DNA of 56,953 bases from Bacillota bacterium (GCA_021324255.1 JAJPJL010000124.1:1-56953); one strand, 5' to 3'. Positions 7,057-16,199 are shown, counted from the first letter of the stretch. The notes: generated from the letters alone by a model not told the origin. Numbers and translations: made by a program.

Positions 7057-9241
7057 GGGAAGCCTCCTCGAAAAGCTCAGGGGGTGTGATGCACACCATG
7101 CGAGTCAGGCCTGCTCTATCCTGTTTATCGAACGGGAGGAGGACTGCCAGGGCGAGGCGCGGTCCGCCCCCAGGCAGGGGTGCACCGACAGGCGGAGCGG
7201 GCAGGAGGTCAAGCCCTCGGCGCCGGAGCTCGCGGTCGGCGAACACTCGCGCACCATCGTACCGGCCTGTGAGGAGCAACGAGGCGAGCCTCTGGGCGCG
7301 CTCCAGCCAAGCCTGGCTCTCCCCCGCCTGAACCTCATCTTGCTGCGCCGCGAGGATCAAACGGGCGGCATCGGCTCCAATGACGACCCAGTTTCGGTCG
7401 TTCACGGCAGCTCCCCCCGCCTCCCCGGCCGCTGTCCGGCCTTCCGGCGACTCCACAACGCCCTCGTGGCTGTCGGCGCTCGACGCCTCGCCCGTCTCCG
7501 GCAGGGAGATCCCGGCCAGCGCCTGAGCGAGGAGCCCGAGCCGACGCTCGCCTTCGCGGCCCAAGGCGCCGGAGAGCAAAAACGCGACGTCGGCGGCGCG
7601 CACGGCTCCGCGCCGCTGCAGCGGCCCCCCCGTTGCGCCACGTCGCACGGCCAGCAGCACCAGGCGTACCAGCGCCTCCACAGGCTCGCCGACCCGATCA
7701 AGGTCAGGCCGGGAGCCGTCCGGATCCAGGAACCAGCGGCCGGCCTCCTCGCGCTGCGGCAGCGCGGTGGATCGCAGGAGGCTCGTCTCGTTTCTCATCA
7801 TTCCCGTGACCAGGGCCCTCGCGAGCCGGAATTCCGGAGATCGGTCGTTGGCCAATCTGAACCACGCTGACGAGAGGTAAGGAGCTCGGACTTCGGGAAC
7901 GGATTCGCGAGTAGCTCGAGCCGCAGGAGCCTGGAAAACCACGAGCGCCGTCAGTACCTCCTGCACCTCCCGGTCACGCCCGAGCCGGCGTCCGGTCGGG
8001 CCGGCACGCTCCACACCAAGAGCGGCGAGGGCCTCCTCGAGCCCGCGCCGAGCCACCTTCAACGACGCCGGCTCAAGATCGGGATCCACCCTCCGCTCGA
8101 CCTGGCGAAGAAACGGCACCACCTCCTCCAGGGCGCGCCGGGCCGTCTCCTGTCCGTGCGCCCAGATTGTCCCTCGATGCACGGCGGACCGGTAACGTGG
8201 GTCACTGCCGGGGACGAAGGCGAACCGGACCAGCCTGTCGAACCCGAGACCCCACGCTGCCTGGGCTGCCTGCGCGAGAACCGCATCCAGGCTGTCGCGC
8301 GCCACCCCTCGGTTCGTCCGGAGGCGCATGGTCGCGAGCAGGTGGCGAAACACGCGGGTAGTACAGGGCATGCTCCAGAGGGGTGCAAGTAGCTCGAACG
8401 TGCCTTCCGGATCCTTCCGAAGCTCCGGCCCTCCGCTAGGGCCCACGCCGATCGACCGCGCCTGCACCATCAGGGGAAAGGCGGTTTGCACCATAGCGCC
8501 GACCTCCGCGCGCCGCGTGGGACTTCCACGAAAGGCGCGGAGACCTTCCAAAACCAAGAGGATATCCCAGGCGCTTGTACGGGCCTTCTGCTTAGTCGCC
8601 TCGACATCTGCGGCGGAGAGACCCGGCCCCGTCGCGCGGCCCGATTGGTATGCCCCAAGCACCTTGTTGACCACGGAAGTCTTCTTCCACACCGCAAGGT
8701 CGAGGGGCTCGTCGCGCACCAGCGCGGCAAGCACTTCCGGCAACCCGCCGCGACGGAGATTCGACCGGCGGAGAGTCTGGAGGGCATCCCGCTCCGCCTT
8801 CTCGACCTCGCTACGGCCGAAGCCGCCCCCTTGCCCTAGTAGCGGGTTGTTTTCCTTGTCGCTCACCTCCTGGCCCCGCCGCCCGCGCCGATCGTCCGCC
8901 TCGAGGCTGCGCGGCACGGCGCAGGCGTCAAACCAGTCGAGCTCGGCCTCGTGCGCGCTGTTTCGCAGTTCGGCGAACTCCTTATTCCTCTGCTTCCCGC
9001 GCCACGGTGTCCGCACGAGCACGATAAGCGGAGATCGCGGGTCTAGAACTTTCTCTGCGATGTGCTCGCAGAGAGCACCAAAGTCCCCGCACCCGAGGTT
9101 CAGGATGCCGTCTTCGTCCCACCACGCGCGCACAGCCTGGTCCATCTTCCCGGCCAGGAAAAAGAACCCGAGACCGCGGAGGTAAGCGTCCAGGCTGCTG
9201 GCGTTGCAACCCGGAAGGCGGTGGGTGACGAGGCTCTTCAT
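7046..9241 (-). CDS. csx17: Type I-G large subunit Csx17 (Cas8g / Cas8u2)
   Basis: 731-residue Csx17 family protein, the Cas8-like large subunit that recognises the PAM and recruits Cas3 in type I-G. The start matches the family: a short leader followed by HRLPGCNASSLDAYLRGLGFF and then the DEDGILNLGCGDFGAL segment. No catalytic motif is expected or seen. Its ATG overlaps the end of cas3 by 4 bases and its 3' end overlaps csb1 by 11. The gene order cas3-cas8g-cas7-cas5/6-cas4/1-cas2 is exactly that of type I-G. The central part is low in recognisable motifs, so assignment rests on the N-terminus and the context. Confidence 0.93.
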   Translation of the reverse strand: MKSLVTHRLPGCNASSLDAYLRGLGFFFLAGKMDQAVRAWWDEDGILNLGCGDFGALCEHIAEKVLDPRSPLIVLVRTPWRGKQRNKEFAELRNSAHEAELDWFDACAVPRSLEADDRRGRRGQEVSDKENNPLLGQGGGFGRSEVEKAERDALQTLRRSNLRRGGLPEVLAALVRDEPLDLAVWKKTSVVNKVLGAYQSGRATGPGLSAADVEATKQKARTSAWDILLVLEGLRAFRGSPTRRAEVGAMVQTAFPLMVQARSIGVGPSGGPELRKDPEGTFELLAPLWSMPCTTRVFRHLLATMRLRTNRGVARDSLDAVLAQAAQAAWGLGFDRLVRFAFVPGSDPRYRSAVHRGTIWAHGQETARRALEEVVPFLRQVERRVDPDLEPASLKVARRGLEEALAALGVERAGPTGRRLGRDREVQEVLTALVVFQAPAARATRESVPEVRAPYLSSAWFRLANDRSPEFRLARALVTGMMRNETSLLRSTALPQREEAGRWFLDPDGSRPDLDRVGEPVEALVRLVLLAVRRGATGGPLQRRGAVRAADVAFLLSGALGREGERRLGLLAQALAGISLPETGEASSADSHEGVVESPEGRTAAGEAGGAAVNDRNWVVIGADAARLILAAQQDEVQAGESQAWLERAQRLASLLLTGRYDGARVFADRELRRRGLDLLPAPPVGAPLPGGGPRLALAVLLPFDKQDRAGLTRMVCITPPELFEEASHEH

Positions 9242-11646
9242 TTCTTACGCTCCTCAGCGCTCGCCCGCTGGTCCGCGACTCGCAGAATCGCCTCCAGGTA
9301 CGCAAGCCGGAAGGGGCCGAAACGATCCCGGAGGTCAAGAACTCGATCCACCCAGCTGGACTCGTTCAAACTGCCGATCCGCATTAGCGACAGGTCCACA
9401 CGGAGGGGTCCGAACCGCTGGCCGTCGAGAGTCACCCCCGGCACGGCGTCCCCCTCGCGAACGCCCAAGCACACAGCAACGGCCGGATCGGCGTCGTCGG
9501 GAAGGACGCGCGGCGTGAGTCGGAACTTCCCGTGGTGCGCTCCGGCGAGGTACGCCGCGAGGTCCACGTCACGCGACCCACCGTGCTTCTCCATGATACA
9601 GAGCGCGGAGAGGACTTCGTGCCGGAAGGCAAACGGAGGCCGCCAGTGCTCGCGGCCGGGTCCTTTTGCGTACACCCGACTGTCGGGCGGACGTTCGCCG
9701 GCCCAACGGGCAAGGCGGTTCTGGAACTCCGGATGCGCCTTGCCTACGTCGTGGGCACTAGCCGCCAGGCGCAGGGCGGCCACCCAGGCTGGGTCGAGCT
9801 CCACCCGGCCGAGAATCGCTTCGAGTTGCGCCAACACGTGCTCCGTGTGCTCCTCAAGGGTGATCCACCGGCCCGGCAAGACGCTCTCGCGGTCCTCCGC
9901 ATCATCGTCTGGGGCTTCCCCACCAGCCGTGCCCACGGGGTTGACATGAATGCCCTTCCGGCCCGTCCACCCGCGCACGGCGTCATAACCTCCCGCGTCC
10001 GCCCGCACGAGCAACACGTCGCCGGGCACGATGGAAGCCTCGCTCCTCGCAGGTTCCCAACGACGGCGCGCGTAGCTCCAGCGCCAGGGCGCAAGGGCGA
10101 CCAGGGTTTTCTTCTCCCAGACCGGCACAGGACATACTTCCGCTCGATCCGGGATGGGCTCGTCCGGACTCGGGCCTTGCTCCGGGAAGTCACGCCACGC
10201 CACCCCAACGTCCAGATCTTCGCGCACGCGGACGAAGCGTCCCACGTCGGGATCGTCGCCATCCAGCGTGGGGTCGGTATCGAAGAGGTCCAGGAGATCG
10301 GGCGCGCGGAGGACCAGCGAGACGGGCCGCGACCCGAGGAGCATCCGGACACTTCGTTGGTCCGCGAGCAGCCTCATGATGTCCGCCGGCGCGAAGGACC
10401 TGCCCTCCAGGGCAGCGAGAGCCCTTCGTGCGCTGCGGAGCGACTCCGGATCGTACGGTCGAGCGAACTCCTCGAGGCGCTTGTCCCCAGGGTCGAGCCA
10501 CACGAGCCGCGCCGGCGTGCGGTTCCGCTTCCCGGTCCGATTGAGTCTCCCCGCACGCTGAACGATGCTGACCCATGGAGCGAGATCCGTGACGAGGGCA
10601 CCCGCGTCGAGGTCGAGCCCCGCCTCCACCACTTGCGTCGAGACGACGACCCGGCCACCGGGGGCCGGCGGCTGGTCGAGTTGCCTGACAAGCCGCTCCC
10701 GGTCGGCCGGCCGGAACCGGGAGTGCAGAAGCAGAAGGTCAATCTCCTTTGGGGCGGCCGCCCGGATCTCCTGGTACAGCTCTAGCGCCCGGCCCACCGT
10801 ATTGGCGAGGACGAGGGTAAACCTGGGTGCGTCCTGCACCTCAGCCAACGCCCCGTGCTCCCGCAGAACCACCCGGGCCACGGCCGCTGCGTTCCCCGGA
10901 TCGATCTTCTCCCGCACCACTGTCTTGGGGGCGCGCAGCCGTTGTCCCAGCGGCCCCCGATGGTCGGCCGAGCTGAGGCATGCGTAGGCAGCGTTGCCGA
11001 TGGACAGATGGTCCACGGTCTCAAGCCATGAAGGCTCAAGGGTCGCCGACATCCATACCGTCCGGACCGGTACCGCAACGCCGAAGCGTTGCCGCAGGCC
11101 CTGGAGCTGGCAGCTCGTCGCCACTGCGGCGTCCATGAGCTGGATCTCGTCGAAGACCCAAAGGCAGTCGCAGTTCAGGAGCCCGAAGTCGATGGGCCAC
11201 CTTGAGCGCCCACATCCGAAGCCACGGTTCAGCGCGCGGGAAAGAAGCATGTCGATAGTGCCGACGAGCACGGCCTCCGCCGCCGGATCCAAAACCCACG
11301 AGTCGTCTGCCATACCGCCCATCACAGGATAGACTCGGACCGGCCGCTCCAGGACCCCCGCAGACACGAGCCGGCCGAGCGCCTCGCGGACTCGTGCGAG
11401 CGTCTGCTCGACCAGGACCCGCATCGGGAGGGCGAGAACGAGACGGCGCGGGATATCCCTTCGCTGGGCTGCATCCGTCCGGAACCGCCGCCACAACCAG
11501 TCGAGCAACACCGCCTCTGTCTTTCCGGAGCCGGTGGGCGCGACGATTACCGACGCTGGCTGCGGCCGCAACGCAAGATCGCGTTGCCAGGGATAGGGGG
11601 CGTAGCCCGTAGCCGAGCGAAAGATGTTGTCGAACTCATCGACCAC
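9238..11646 (-). CDS. cas3: CRISPR helicase-nuclease Cas3 (helicase first, HD at the C-terminus)
   Basis: 802-residue protein. The SF2 helicase comes first: Walker A APTGSGK (36-42), Walker B variant DEIQ (166-169), SAT (200-202), then VVSTQVVEAGLDLD and QRAGRLNRTG. The HD nuclease is at the C-terminus, with SAHDVGK near residue 630, further histidines in FRHEV and GAHHGKF, and a late Asp in VADQ. This swapped helicase-HD order is characteristic of type I-G (I-U). The start is the GTG at 11646, with a Shine-Dalgarno GGAGG 7 bases upstream. It is the first gene of the cas operon; only 75 bp separate it from the rmuC stop, so it may be read through from rmuC or have a promoter in that gap. All key motifs are intact. 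Confidence 0.96.
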   Translation of the reverse strand: MVDEFDNIFRSATGYAPYPWQRDLALRPQPASVIVAPTGSGKTEAVLLDWLWRRFRTDAAQRRDIPRRLVLALPMRVLVEQTLARVREALGRLVSAGVLERPVRVYPVMGGMADDSWVLDPAAEAVLVGTIDMLLSRALNRGFGCGRSRWPIDFGLLNCDCLWVFDEIQLMDAAVATSCQLQGLRQRFGVAVPVRTVWMSATLEPSWLETVDHLSIGNAAYACLSSADHRGPLGQRLRAPKTVVREKIDPGNAAAVARVVLREHGALAEVQDAPRFTLVLANTVGRALELYQEIRAAAPKEIDLLLLHSRFRPADRERLVRQLDQPPAPGGRVVVSTQVVEAGLDLDAGALVTDLAPWVSIVQRAGRLNRTGKRNRTPARLVWLDPGDKRLEEFARPYDPESLRSARRALAALEGRSFAPADIMRLLADQRSVRMLLGSRPVSLVLRAPDLLDLFDTDPTLDGDDPDVGRFVRVREDLDVGVAWRDFPEQGPSPDEPIPDRAEVCPVPVWEKKTLVALAPWRWSYARRRWEPARSEASIVPGDVLLVRADAGGYDAVRGWTGRKGIHVNPVGTAGGEAPDDDAEDRESVLPGRWITLEEHTEHVLAQLEAILGRVELDPAWVAALRLAASAHDVGKAHPEFQNRLARWAGERPPDSRVYAKGPGREHWRPPFAFRHEVLSALCIMEKHGGSRDVDLAAYLAGAHHGKFRLTPRVLPDDADPAVAVCLGVREGDAVPGVTLDGQRFGPLRVDLSLMRIGSLNESSWVDRVLDLRDRFGPFRLAYLEAILRVADQRASAEERKK

Positions 11647-11721
11647 CCTACCACCTCCAGAGGGGATCGATCCGAGCCAAGATCGTGTGAGCGCATGAGG
11701 CTTCGGACTGGATAGAATCTG

Positions 11722-13140
11722 CTACCGCCCCTCCGCCTCCGGCCCGCGCTCGTCCGTGGCCGCGGCCAGAGCCCGCGGCGCCTCATCCACCGGCTCGAGC
11801 GACAGGATTTCCTCGCCGGCGGCCGCACCCAACTCCTGGAAACGACGGGCGGCTGTGAGCACCCGTGTCTCCAGCGAGTTCACCGTCTTGTTGTAGGCAG
11901 TGACGGCCCGGCCGAGCGAGGTCCCCACGTCAGCGAAGTGCTCAGCCAGCGTCCGCAGACGTTCGTAGAGTTGACGGCCCAAGTTGCTGGTCCCCTTCGC
12001 GTTTTCGGCAATCTGCTCCTGGCGCCAGCCGAACGCTACCGCGCGCATGAGCGCGACCAGCGTCGTGGGCGTCGCGACGACGACCCGGCGCGACAGTCCA
12101 TCCTCGATCAGAGTCGGATCGACTTCGACCGCGGCCTGCAAGAACGCCTCGCCGGGGATGAACATCACGACGAACTCCGGGGTGTTGGGAAACTGGTCCC
12201 AATACGCCTTGACCCCGAGGGCGTTCAGATGTGTACGCACCTGCTGCGCGTGGTGCACCAGAGCGGCGCGCTGCTCGTCTTCCGAGGGAGCCGCCAGGGC
12301 GTCGAGGTAGGCCTCGAGCGGGACCTTGGCGTCTACTACGACCTGCCGGCCCACCGGCAGGTGCACGATCAGATCCGGACGCAGGCGGGCGTTCTCGGAG
12401 GCGACGGTCTTCTGCTCCGTGAAGTCACAGTGGTCCACGAGACCCGCGAGTTCCACCACCCGCCGGAGCGTCAACTCCCCCCAGCGGCCGCGGACACGGG
12501 GATTGCGCAAAGCAGTAACGAGGTTCGCAGTCTCCTTTTGCAGCCGCTGTTCCGTCGAGGTCAGTTCCTTGAGCTGCGCACTGAGGTTGCCATAGTCCTG
12601 ATCCCGTTTGCTCTCCAACTGCCGGATCTGGTCATCGTACCGCGTCAGCGCGTCGTGCAGCGGCCTGACAAGACTCTGGATGGCCTGTTGACGCCGGTCG
12701 ATGTCGCCGCGGGCCTCGGCAAGTATAGCTTCCAGCGACTGCTTCGCCAGGTCGAGGAAACTCTGGTTGTTCGCCAGCAAGGCGTCTGCGCTCAGGGCTT
12801 TGAAGGTATCGGCGAAGCGGTTACCCGCTTCGTCCAACAGCCTCCGCTGCTCCTCCGCGGCCTGCTGCATCACCTGCATGCGGGTACGGGCTTCCGTGGC
12901 GGCCTGCCGCTCTTGCTGCAAGGTCCTATCGAGATCCGCCAACTCCCTGTCTCTTTGCTCGGTCTGCCGGCGGAGTTCGGCGACGAGCTGCTCGGCGGCC
13001 TGGGCCCTGGCTCTCTCGCCCGCGATTTCGCCCAGGGCGCGAGTGCGGCAAATAAGCGTGGCCGCGAGCCACGCGAGCAACGCGCCCACCACGAACCCGA
13101 CCGCGAGCGAGAGAAGCTCCGGCACCGCCCGTCCCCCCAT
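11722..13140 (-). CDS. rmuC: DNA recombination protein RmuC
   Basis: 472-residue RmuC family protein. An N-terminal membrane anchor (LLSLAVGFVVGALLAWLAA, about 9-27) is followed by a long coiled coil (about 35-110) and the conserved nuclease-like domain with the family block GRWGELTLRRVVELAGL and VVDAKVPLEAYLDAL (the D-x-K pair fits a PD-(D/E)XK fold). RmuC limits recombination between inverted repeats and has been linked to defence against foreign DNA. It lies directly upstream of cas3 on the same strand. The tail after about residue 440 is variable and rich in Ala/Glu. Confidence 0.95.
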   Translation of the reverse strand: MGGRAVPELLSLAVGFVVGALLAWLAATLICRTRALGEIAGERARAQAAEQLVAELRRQTEQRDRELADLDRTLQQERQAATEARTRMQVMQQAAEEQRRLLDEAGNRFADTFKALSADALLANNQSFLDLAKQSLEAILAEARGDIDRRQQAIQSLVRPLHDALTRYDDQIRQLESKRDQDYGNLSAQLKELTSTEQRLQKETANLVTALRNPRVRGRWGELTLRRVVELAGLVDHCDFTEQKTVASENARLRPDLIVHLPVGRQVVVDAKVPLEAYLDALAAPSEDEQRAALVHHAQQVRTHLNALGVKAYWDQFPNTPEFVVMFIPGEAFLQAAVEVDPTLIEDGLSRRVVVATPTTLVALMRAVAFGWRQEQIAENAKGTSNLGRQLYERLRTLAEHFADVGTSLGRAVTAYNKTVNSLETRVLTAARRFQELGAAAGEEILSLEPVDEAPRALAAATDERGPEAEGR

Positions 13141-13445
13141 GCGTGCGGATCGTGCTTCCCGAGTTAACTGTTATAATTGCCCACGGTGCCGGATTGTTAG
13201 ACAGCCGGTTCGATGACAAGCGACCGAACTATCGCCTCCTGCGAGCACAAGAAACAGGATCAGGCCCATACCGGCGAATCAACGATCGGTACCGCGTATG
13301 CTCTCGGTGGGCTGCTCGGTCAACTGGCGTGGGACCCTTACCATACGAGGCGACGATGACCACTCGCTTCGGATTGTCTGGATGCATCATGCAGCTGCGG
13401 GCGTTGGAGCACGACAGGCTGGCGCATCGCGGGGGTCAAAAACGT
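13141..13445. other. Gap between rmuC and tRNA-Gln
   Basis: 305 bp without a convincing gene. Just after the tRNA 3' end the minus strand reads ACGTTTTTG (13444-13436), a short T run that may help end the tRNA transcript, but it has no separate hairpin. Near the rmuC start, 13165-13185 is A+T-rich with GTTAAC and TTATAATT and could hold a promoter on either strand; no matching -35 is clear. Nothing else is seen. Confidence 0.5.
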
Positions 13446-13519
13446 TGGCTGGGGGAGGAGGATTCGAACCCCCGCTAACGGGTCCAGAGCCCGTCGTCCT
13501 ACCGCTAGACGATCCCCCA
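13446..13519 (-). tRNA. tRNA-Gln (anticodon CUG), CCA encoded
   Basis: A full cloverleaf is seen on the minus strand: acceptor TGGGGGA/TCCCCCA, D stem GTCT/GGAC, anticodon stem ACGGG/CCCGT with loop CTCTGGA (anticodon CTG, reads CAG), T stem GGGGG/CCTCC with loop TTCGAAT, discriminator G and an encoded CCA. The gene has its own consensus promoter just upstream and follows gltX on the same strand. Bacteria without GlnRS charge this tRNA with Glu through a non-discriminating GluRS and then amidate it with GatCAB; the gltX neighbourhood fits that route but does not prove it. Confidence 0.97.
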
Positions 13520-13542
13520 ACAGGATTCCGCGCGGCGTCCTC

Positions 13543-13572
13543 ATTATACGGGGGTCCCGAGAACAGTGTCAA
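13543..13572 (-). promoter_or_regulatory. Consensus sigma-70 promoter for tRNA-Gln
   Basis: On the minus strand there is a perfect -35 TTGACA (13572-13567), an 18-bp spacer and a perfect -10 TATAAT (13548-13543). Expected transcription start is about 13535, some 15 bases before the mature tRNA 5' end at 13519. It lies just after the gltX stop, so tRNA-Gln can be made independently of gltX. Confidence 0.88.
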
Positions 13573-13605
13573 CGCAAGCGGGCGGCCGGCGCGCGCGGCG
13601 CGCGC

Positions 13606-15099
13606 CTATGCCGGGGGCGCGCTCGACGCGCGCAGCGACCGGACGCAGGACGCCGCGCCCCTGAGCCTCGCGACAGCGCGCTCTCGGCCCAACACCTCGA
13701 TCAGCTCGAACAACCCCGGACCGATGTGCTGCGCGGTGACCGCGTACCGAAGCGGCCGGGCGGCGGCCTTGAACGTGAGGGGCGGTACCGCCGCGTGGAT
13801 CGCCTGCTCGACGGCGTCCCGGCTGAACTCCGGCGCGCTCGCCAGGGCCTCGGCGACGCGGTCGAGGAGTCCCAACACCTCGTCGCTATCCAGGTACTTG
13901 CGCACCTCCGCGTCCTCGTACGTCAGGTCGTCCGTGAAGAAGAACGCGCCGTAGGTCTGCACGTCCTCGGGAAGCCGCAGCCGGTCGCCCATGATGCCGA
14001 CCACCCGGGCCACATAAGCCCGCCGCGCCGGGCCGGGCGCGCCGTCCAGCACGCCCTGCTTCGCCAGATACCGCGCGACCAGGTCGACGACGCGGTCGGG
14101 ATCGCGGCGGTACGTCTCCTGCATGTACACGCCGTTCATCCAGCGGAGCTTCTGAACGTCGAAGACCGCCCCGCTCTTTCCCATCTCCTCGATGCGAAAC
14201 CGATCCACGAGCTCGGCAACCGTGAACAGCTCGCGCCCGTCCTCCGGGTACCATCCCATGAGGGCGAAGAAGTTCACCAACGCTTCCGGCAGGTAGCCCT
14301 GCGCCGCATAGTCGCGCACCGCCGTGTCGCCGTGGCGCTTGCTGAGCTTTTTCCGGTCCACGCCGAGGAGCACCGGGAGGTGCGCGACCTGGGGCTGCTC
14401 CCACGCAAACGCCTCATACATGAGAAACTGCCGCGGCGTGTTGGACAGGTGCTCCGACCCACGGACGATATGCGTGATTTGCATGCCGTGGTCGTCGACG
14501 ACGTTGGCGAAATTGTACAGCGGCGTCCCGTCCGAGCGCACGATGATGAAGTCGTCCAGATCGGCCGGATCGAACTCGACGCGGCCGAGGACGAGGTCCT
14601 CGACGACGATCACGGGATGCTCCGCCGGCACCCGGAAGCGGAGCGCGGGCCGGCGTCTCGCTCCCTCCATGCGCGCGCGGTCCGCCGCGGAGAAGTCGCG
14701 GCACCGGCCGGAGTAGCGGTACGGGCGCCGCTCCGCGGCGGCGCGCGCCCGCTCCGCGTCCAGCTCCTCCTGCGTGCAGTAGCAAGGGTACGCCGCGGAC
14801 CGCTCGACGAGCGCCTGCGCGTGCTCGCGGTACAGCTCGCCCCGCTCGGTCTGCCGGTACGGGCCGAACGGCCCGCCGACATCCGGCCCTTCGTCCCAGT
14901 CCACGTGGAGCCAGCGGAGATCCTCGAGGATCGACGTCTCGTAGGCCTCGGTGGAGCGGCTGCGGTCGGTGTCCTCGATGCGGAGGACGAAGTCCCCGCG
15001 GGAATGACGCGCGAAGAGCCAGTTGAAAAAGGCCATCCAGGCGCCGCCGACGTGGAGGAACCCCGAGGGACTGGGAGCGTAACGGGTGCGCACAGCCAT
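13606..15099 (-). CDS. gltX: Glutamyl-tRNA synthetase
   Basis: Class I synthetase of 497 residues from the ATG at 15099 (MAVRTRYAPSPSG). The longer reading from 15135 adds 12 residues lying before the conserved N-terminus and is unlikely. HIGH-type motif HVGG at 16-19, the RIEDTDRSRS block, a Cys cluster PCYC...GRC typical of the zinc-binding insert, and KMSKS-type KLSKRHG. The segment DEGPDVGGPFGPYRQTER resembles the Thermus form from memory. It charges tRNA-Glu and, if non-discriminating, also tRNA-Gln; tRNA-Gln follows 87 bp downstream. The C-terminal anticodon-binding part is somewhat degenerate in its last 30 residues. Confidence 0.96.
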   Translation of the reverse strand: MAVRTRYAPSPSGFLHVGGAWMAFFNWLFARHSRGDFVLRIEDTDRSRSTEAYETSILEDLRWLHVDWDEGPDVGGPFGPYRQTERGELYREHAQALVERSAAYPCYCTQEELDAERARAAAERRPYRYSGRCRDFSAADRARMEGARRRPALRFRVPAEHPVIVVEDLVLGRVEFDPADLDDFIIVRSDGTPLYNFANVVDDHGMQITHIVRGSEHLSNTPRQFLMYEAFAWEQPQVAHLPVLLGVDRKKLSKRHGDTAVRDYAAQGYLPEALVNFFALMGWYPEDGRELFTVAELVDRFRIEEMGKSGAVFDVQKLRWMNGVYMQETYRRDPDRVVDLVARYLAKQGVLDGAPGPARRAYVARVVGIMGDRLRLPEDVQTYGAFFFTDDLTYEDAEVRKYLDSDEVLGLLDRVAEALASAPEFSRDAVEQAIHAAVPPLTFKAAARPLRYAVTAQHIGPGLFELIEVLGRERAVARLRGAASCVRSLRASSAPPA

Positions 15100-15180
15100 A
15101 CGGGGAGCGTAGCACACGGCCCCGCGGCGGGGCAAACACGCGGCGCCGGCACTCCACGCCGCGCGCCGTGCCCGCCGGCA

Positions 15181-15200
15181 CGAGCGGGGCTCCCCGCTCG
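15181..15200 (-). terminator. GC-rich hairpin downstream of the PRPP synthetase-like gene
   Basis: Perfect inverted repeat CGAGCGGGG-CT-CCCCGCTCG, starting 11 bp past the stop at 15212. It could stop transcription or slow the polymerase, but no T run follows, so a classic intrinsic terminator is not shown. A second small palindrome (GCCCCG-CGG-CGGGGC) lies at about 15121-15136, just before gltX. Confidence 0.4.
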
Positions 15201-15211
15201 CCGGGGACGGC

Positions 15212-16135
15212 TCAGCTCATGAGCGTGCTGATCGAGGCGTTGAGGTGAACGCTGCGCATCGCGCGCGCCAGGAGCGGTGCGCCGGAGAGGACGCGCACCT
15301 TGTCGAGCCGCTTCTGCGGCGGGATGGGCACGCTGTTGGTCAACACGATCTCGCGCACATCATCCCGGCACACGGCGTCGATCGCCCCCTCGACGAGCAC
15401 GCCGTGCGTCGCGCAGACATACGCTTCCGGGCGCGCGCCCTGTTCGCGGATCGCATCCAGGGCCGCGCACATGCGGTCCGGCGTGTCCACGATGCGGTCG
15501 ACAAGCACCGGTACCCGGCCCGCCACGTCGCCCACGACCTGCGCGTGGAGGTCGGTGCCGTGGAGCTGCCCGCGCTGAAACACGACCGCGAGCGGCAGGT
15601 GGAGCCGTTCGGCCAGCCGGTACGCGGTCTTGACGGCGCTGTCGTCGGGCGCCACGACCACCGCGTCCGAGAGGTCCCGCGTGCCGAGGTAGTTCGCGAA
15701 CAACGGGAGCGCGCGCAGGTGGTCCACGGGAATCTTAAAGAAGCCCTCGATCTGGTCGGCGTCCAGGTCCAGCGCCAGGACCCGATCGACGCCCGCGCTC
15801 TGCAGCAGGTCGGCCACCAGCCTGCCGGTGATCGGCGAGCGGGGCGCGGTCCGCTTGTCCTGCCGCGCGTATCCGTAGTACGGGAGCACCGCCGTGATCC
15901 GGCCGGCCGACGCGCGGCTCAGGGCGTCCACCATCACGAGGAGTTCCATGAGGTTCTCGTTGACCGGGGGACACGTCGGCTGAATCACGAACGCGTCGAC
16001 CCCGCGCACGCTCTCCTCGTACCGCGCGTAGATCTCTCCGTCCTCGAACCGCCGAATGGTGACGCGCCCGAGCGGCAGTTCCAGCTCGGCCGCCACTTCT
16101 TCGCCGAGCGGCCGGTTGGCGGTGCCGCAAAACAC
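15212..16135 (-). CDS. PRPP synthetase homologue with altered active-site residues
   Basis: 307 residues from a GTG start at 16135, the best fit to the family N-terminus (VFCGTANRPLGEEV); a GGAGG lies 11 bases upstream, and earlier codons overlap spoVS. Overall the fold is clearly ribose-phosphate pyrophosphokinase: RRFEDGEIYA, NENLMELLVMVDAL, VLPYYGYARQDKR, QIEGFFKIPVDHL. Three catalytic sites differ. The usual DLHA is DLDA (His lost), the flexible-loop KRR is QRG, and the PRPP loop, normally like DDMIDTGGT, reads DRIVDTPDRM. It may therefore be inactive, regulatory, or have changed substrate, like the PRPP synthetase-associated proteins of animals. It follows spoVS by 64 bp on the same strand. 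Confidence 0.85.
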   Translation of the reverse strand: MFCGTANRPLGEEVAAELELPLGRVTIRRFEDGEIYARYEESVRGVDAFVIQPTCPPVNENLMELLVMVDALSRASAGRITAVLPYYGYARQDKRTAPRSPITGRLVADLLQSAGVDRVLALDLDADQIEGFFKIPVDHLRALPLFANYLGTRDLSDAVVVAPDDSAVKTAYRLAERLHLPLAVVFQRGQLHGTDLHAQVVGDVAGRVPVLVDRIVDTPDRMCAALDAIREQGARPEAYVCATHGVLVEGAIDAVCRDDVREIVLTNSVPIPPQKRLDKVRVLSGAPLLARAMRSVHLNASISTLMS

Positions 16136-16199
16136 CTTGATCTCGGCCTCCGAGAGATGGCGGTCCGACGGCCGGTCGTTCTCGAGGCCGCGCTCGGGG

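Noticed and set aside
9238-11646. Swapped domain order in Cas3 as a novelty
   Set aside because: Helicase followed by HD is the known arrangement in type I-G, so it is supporting evidence rather than a new observation.
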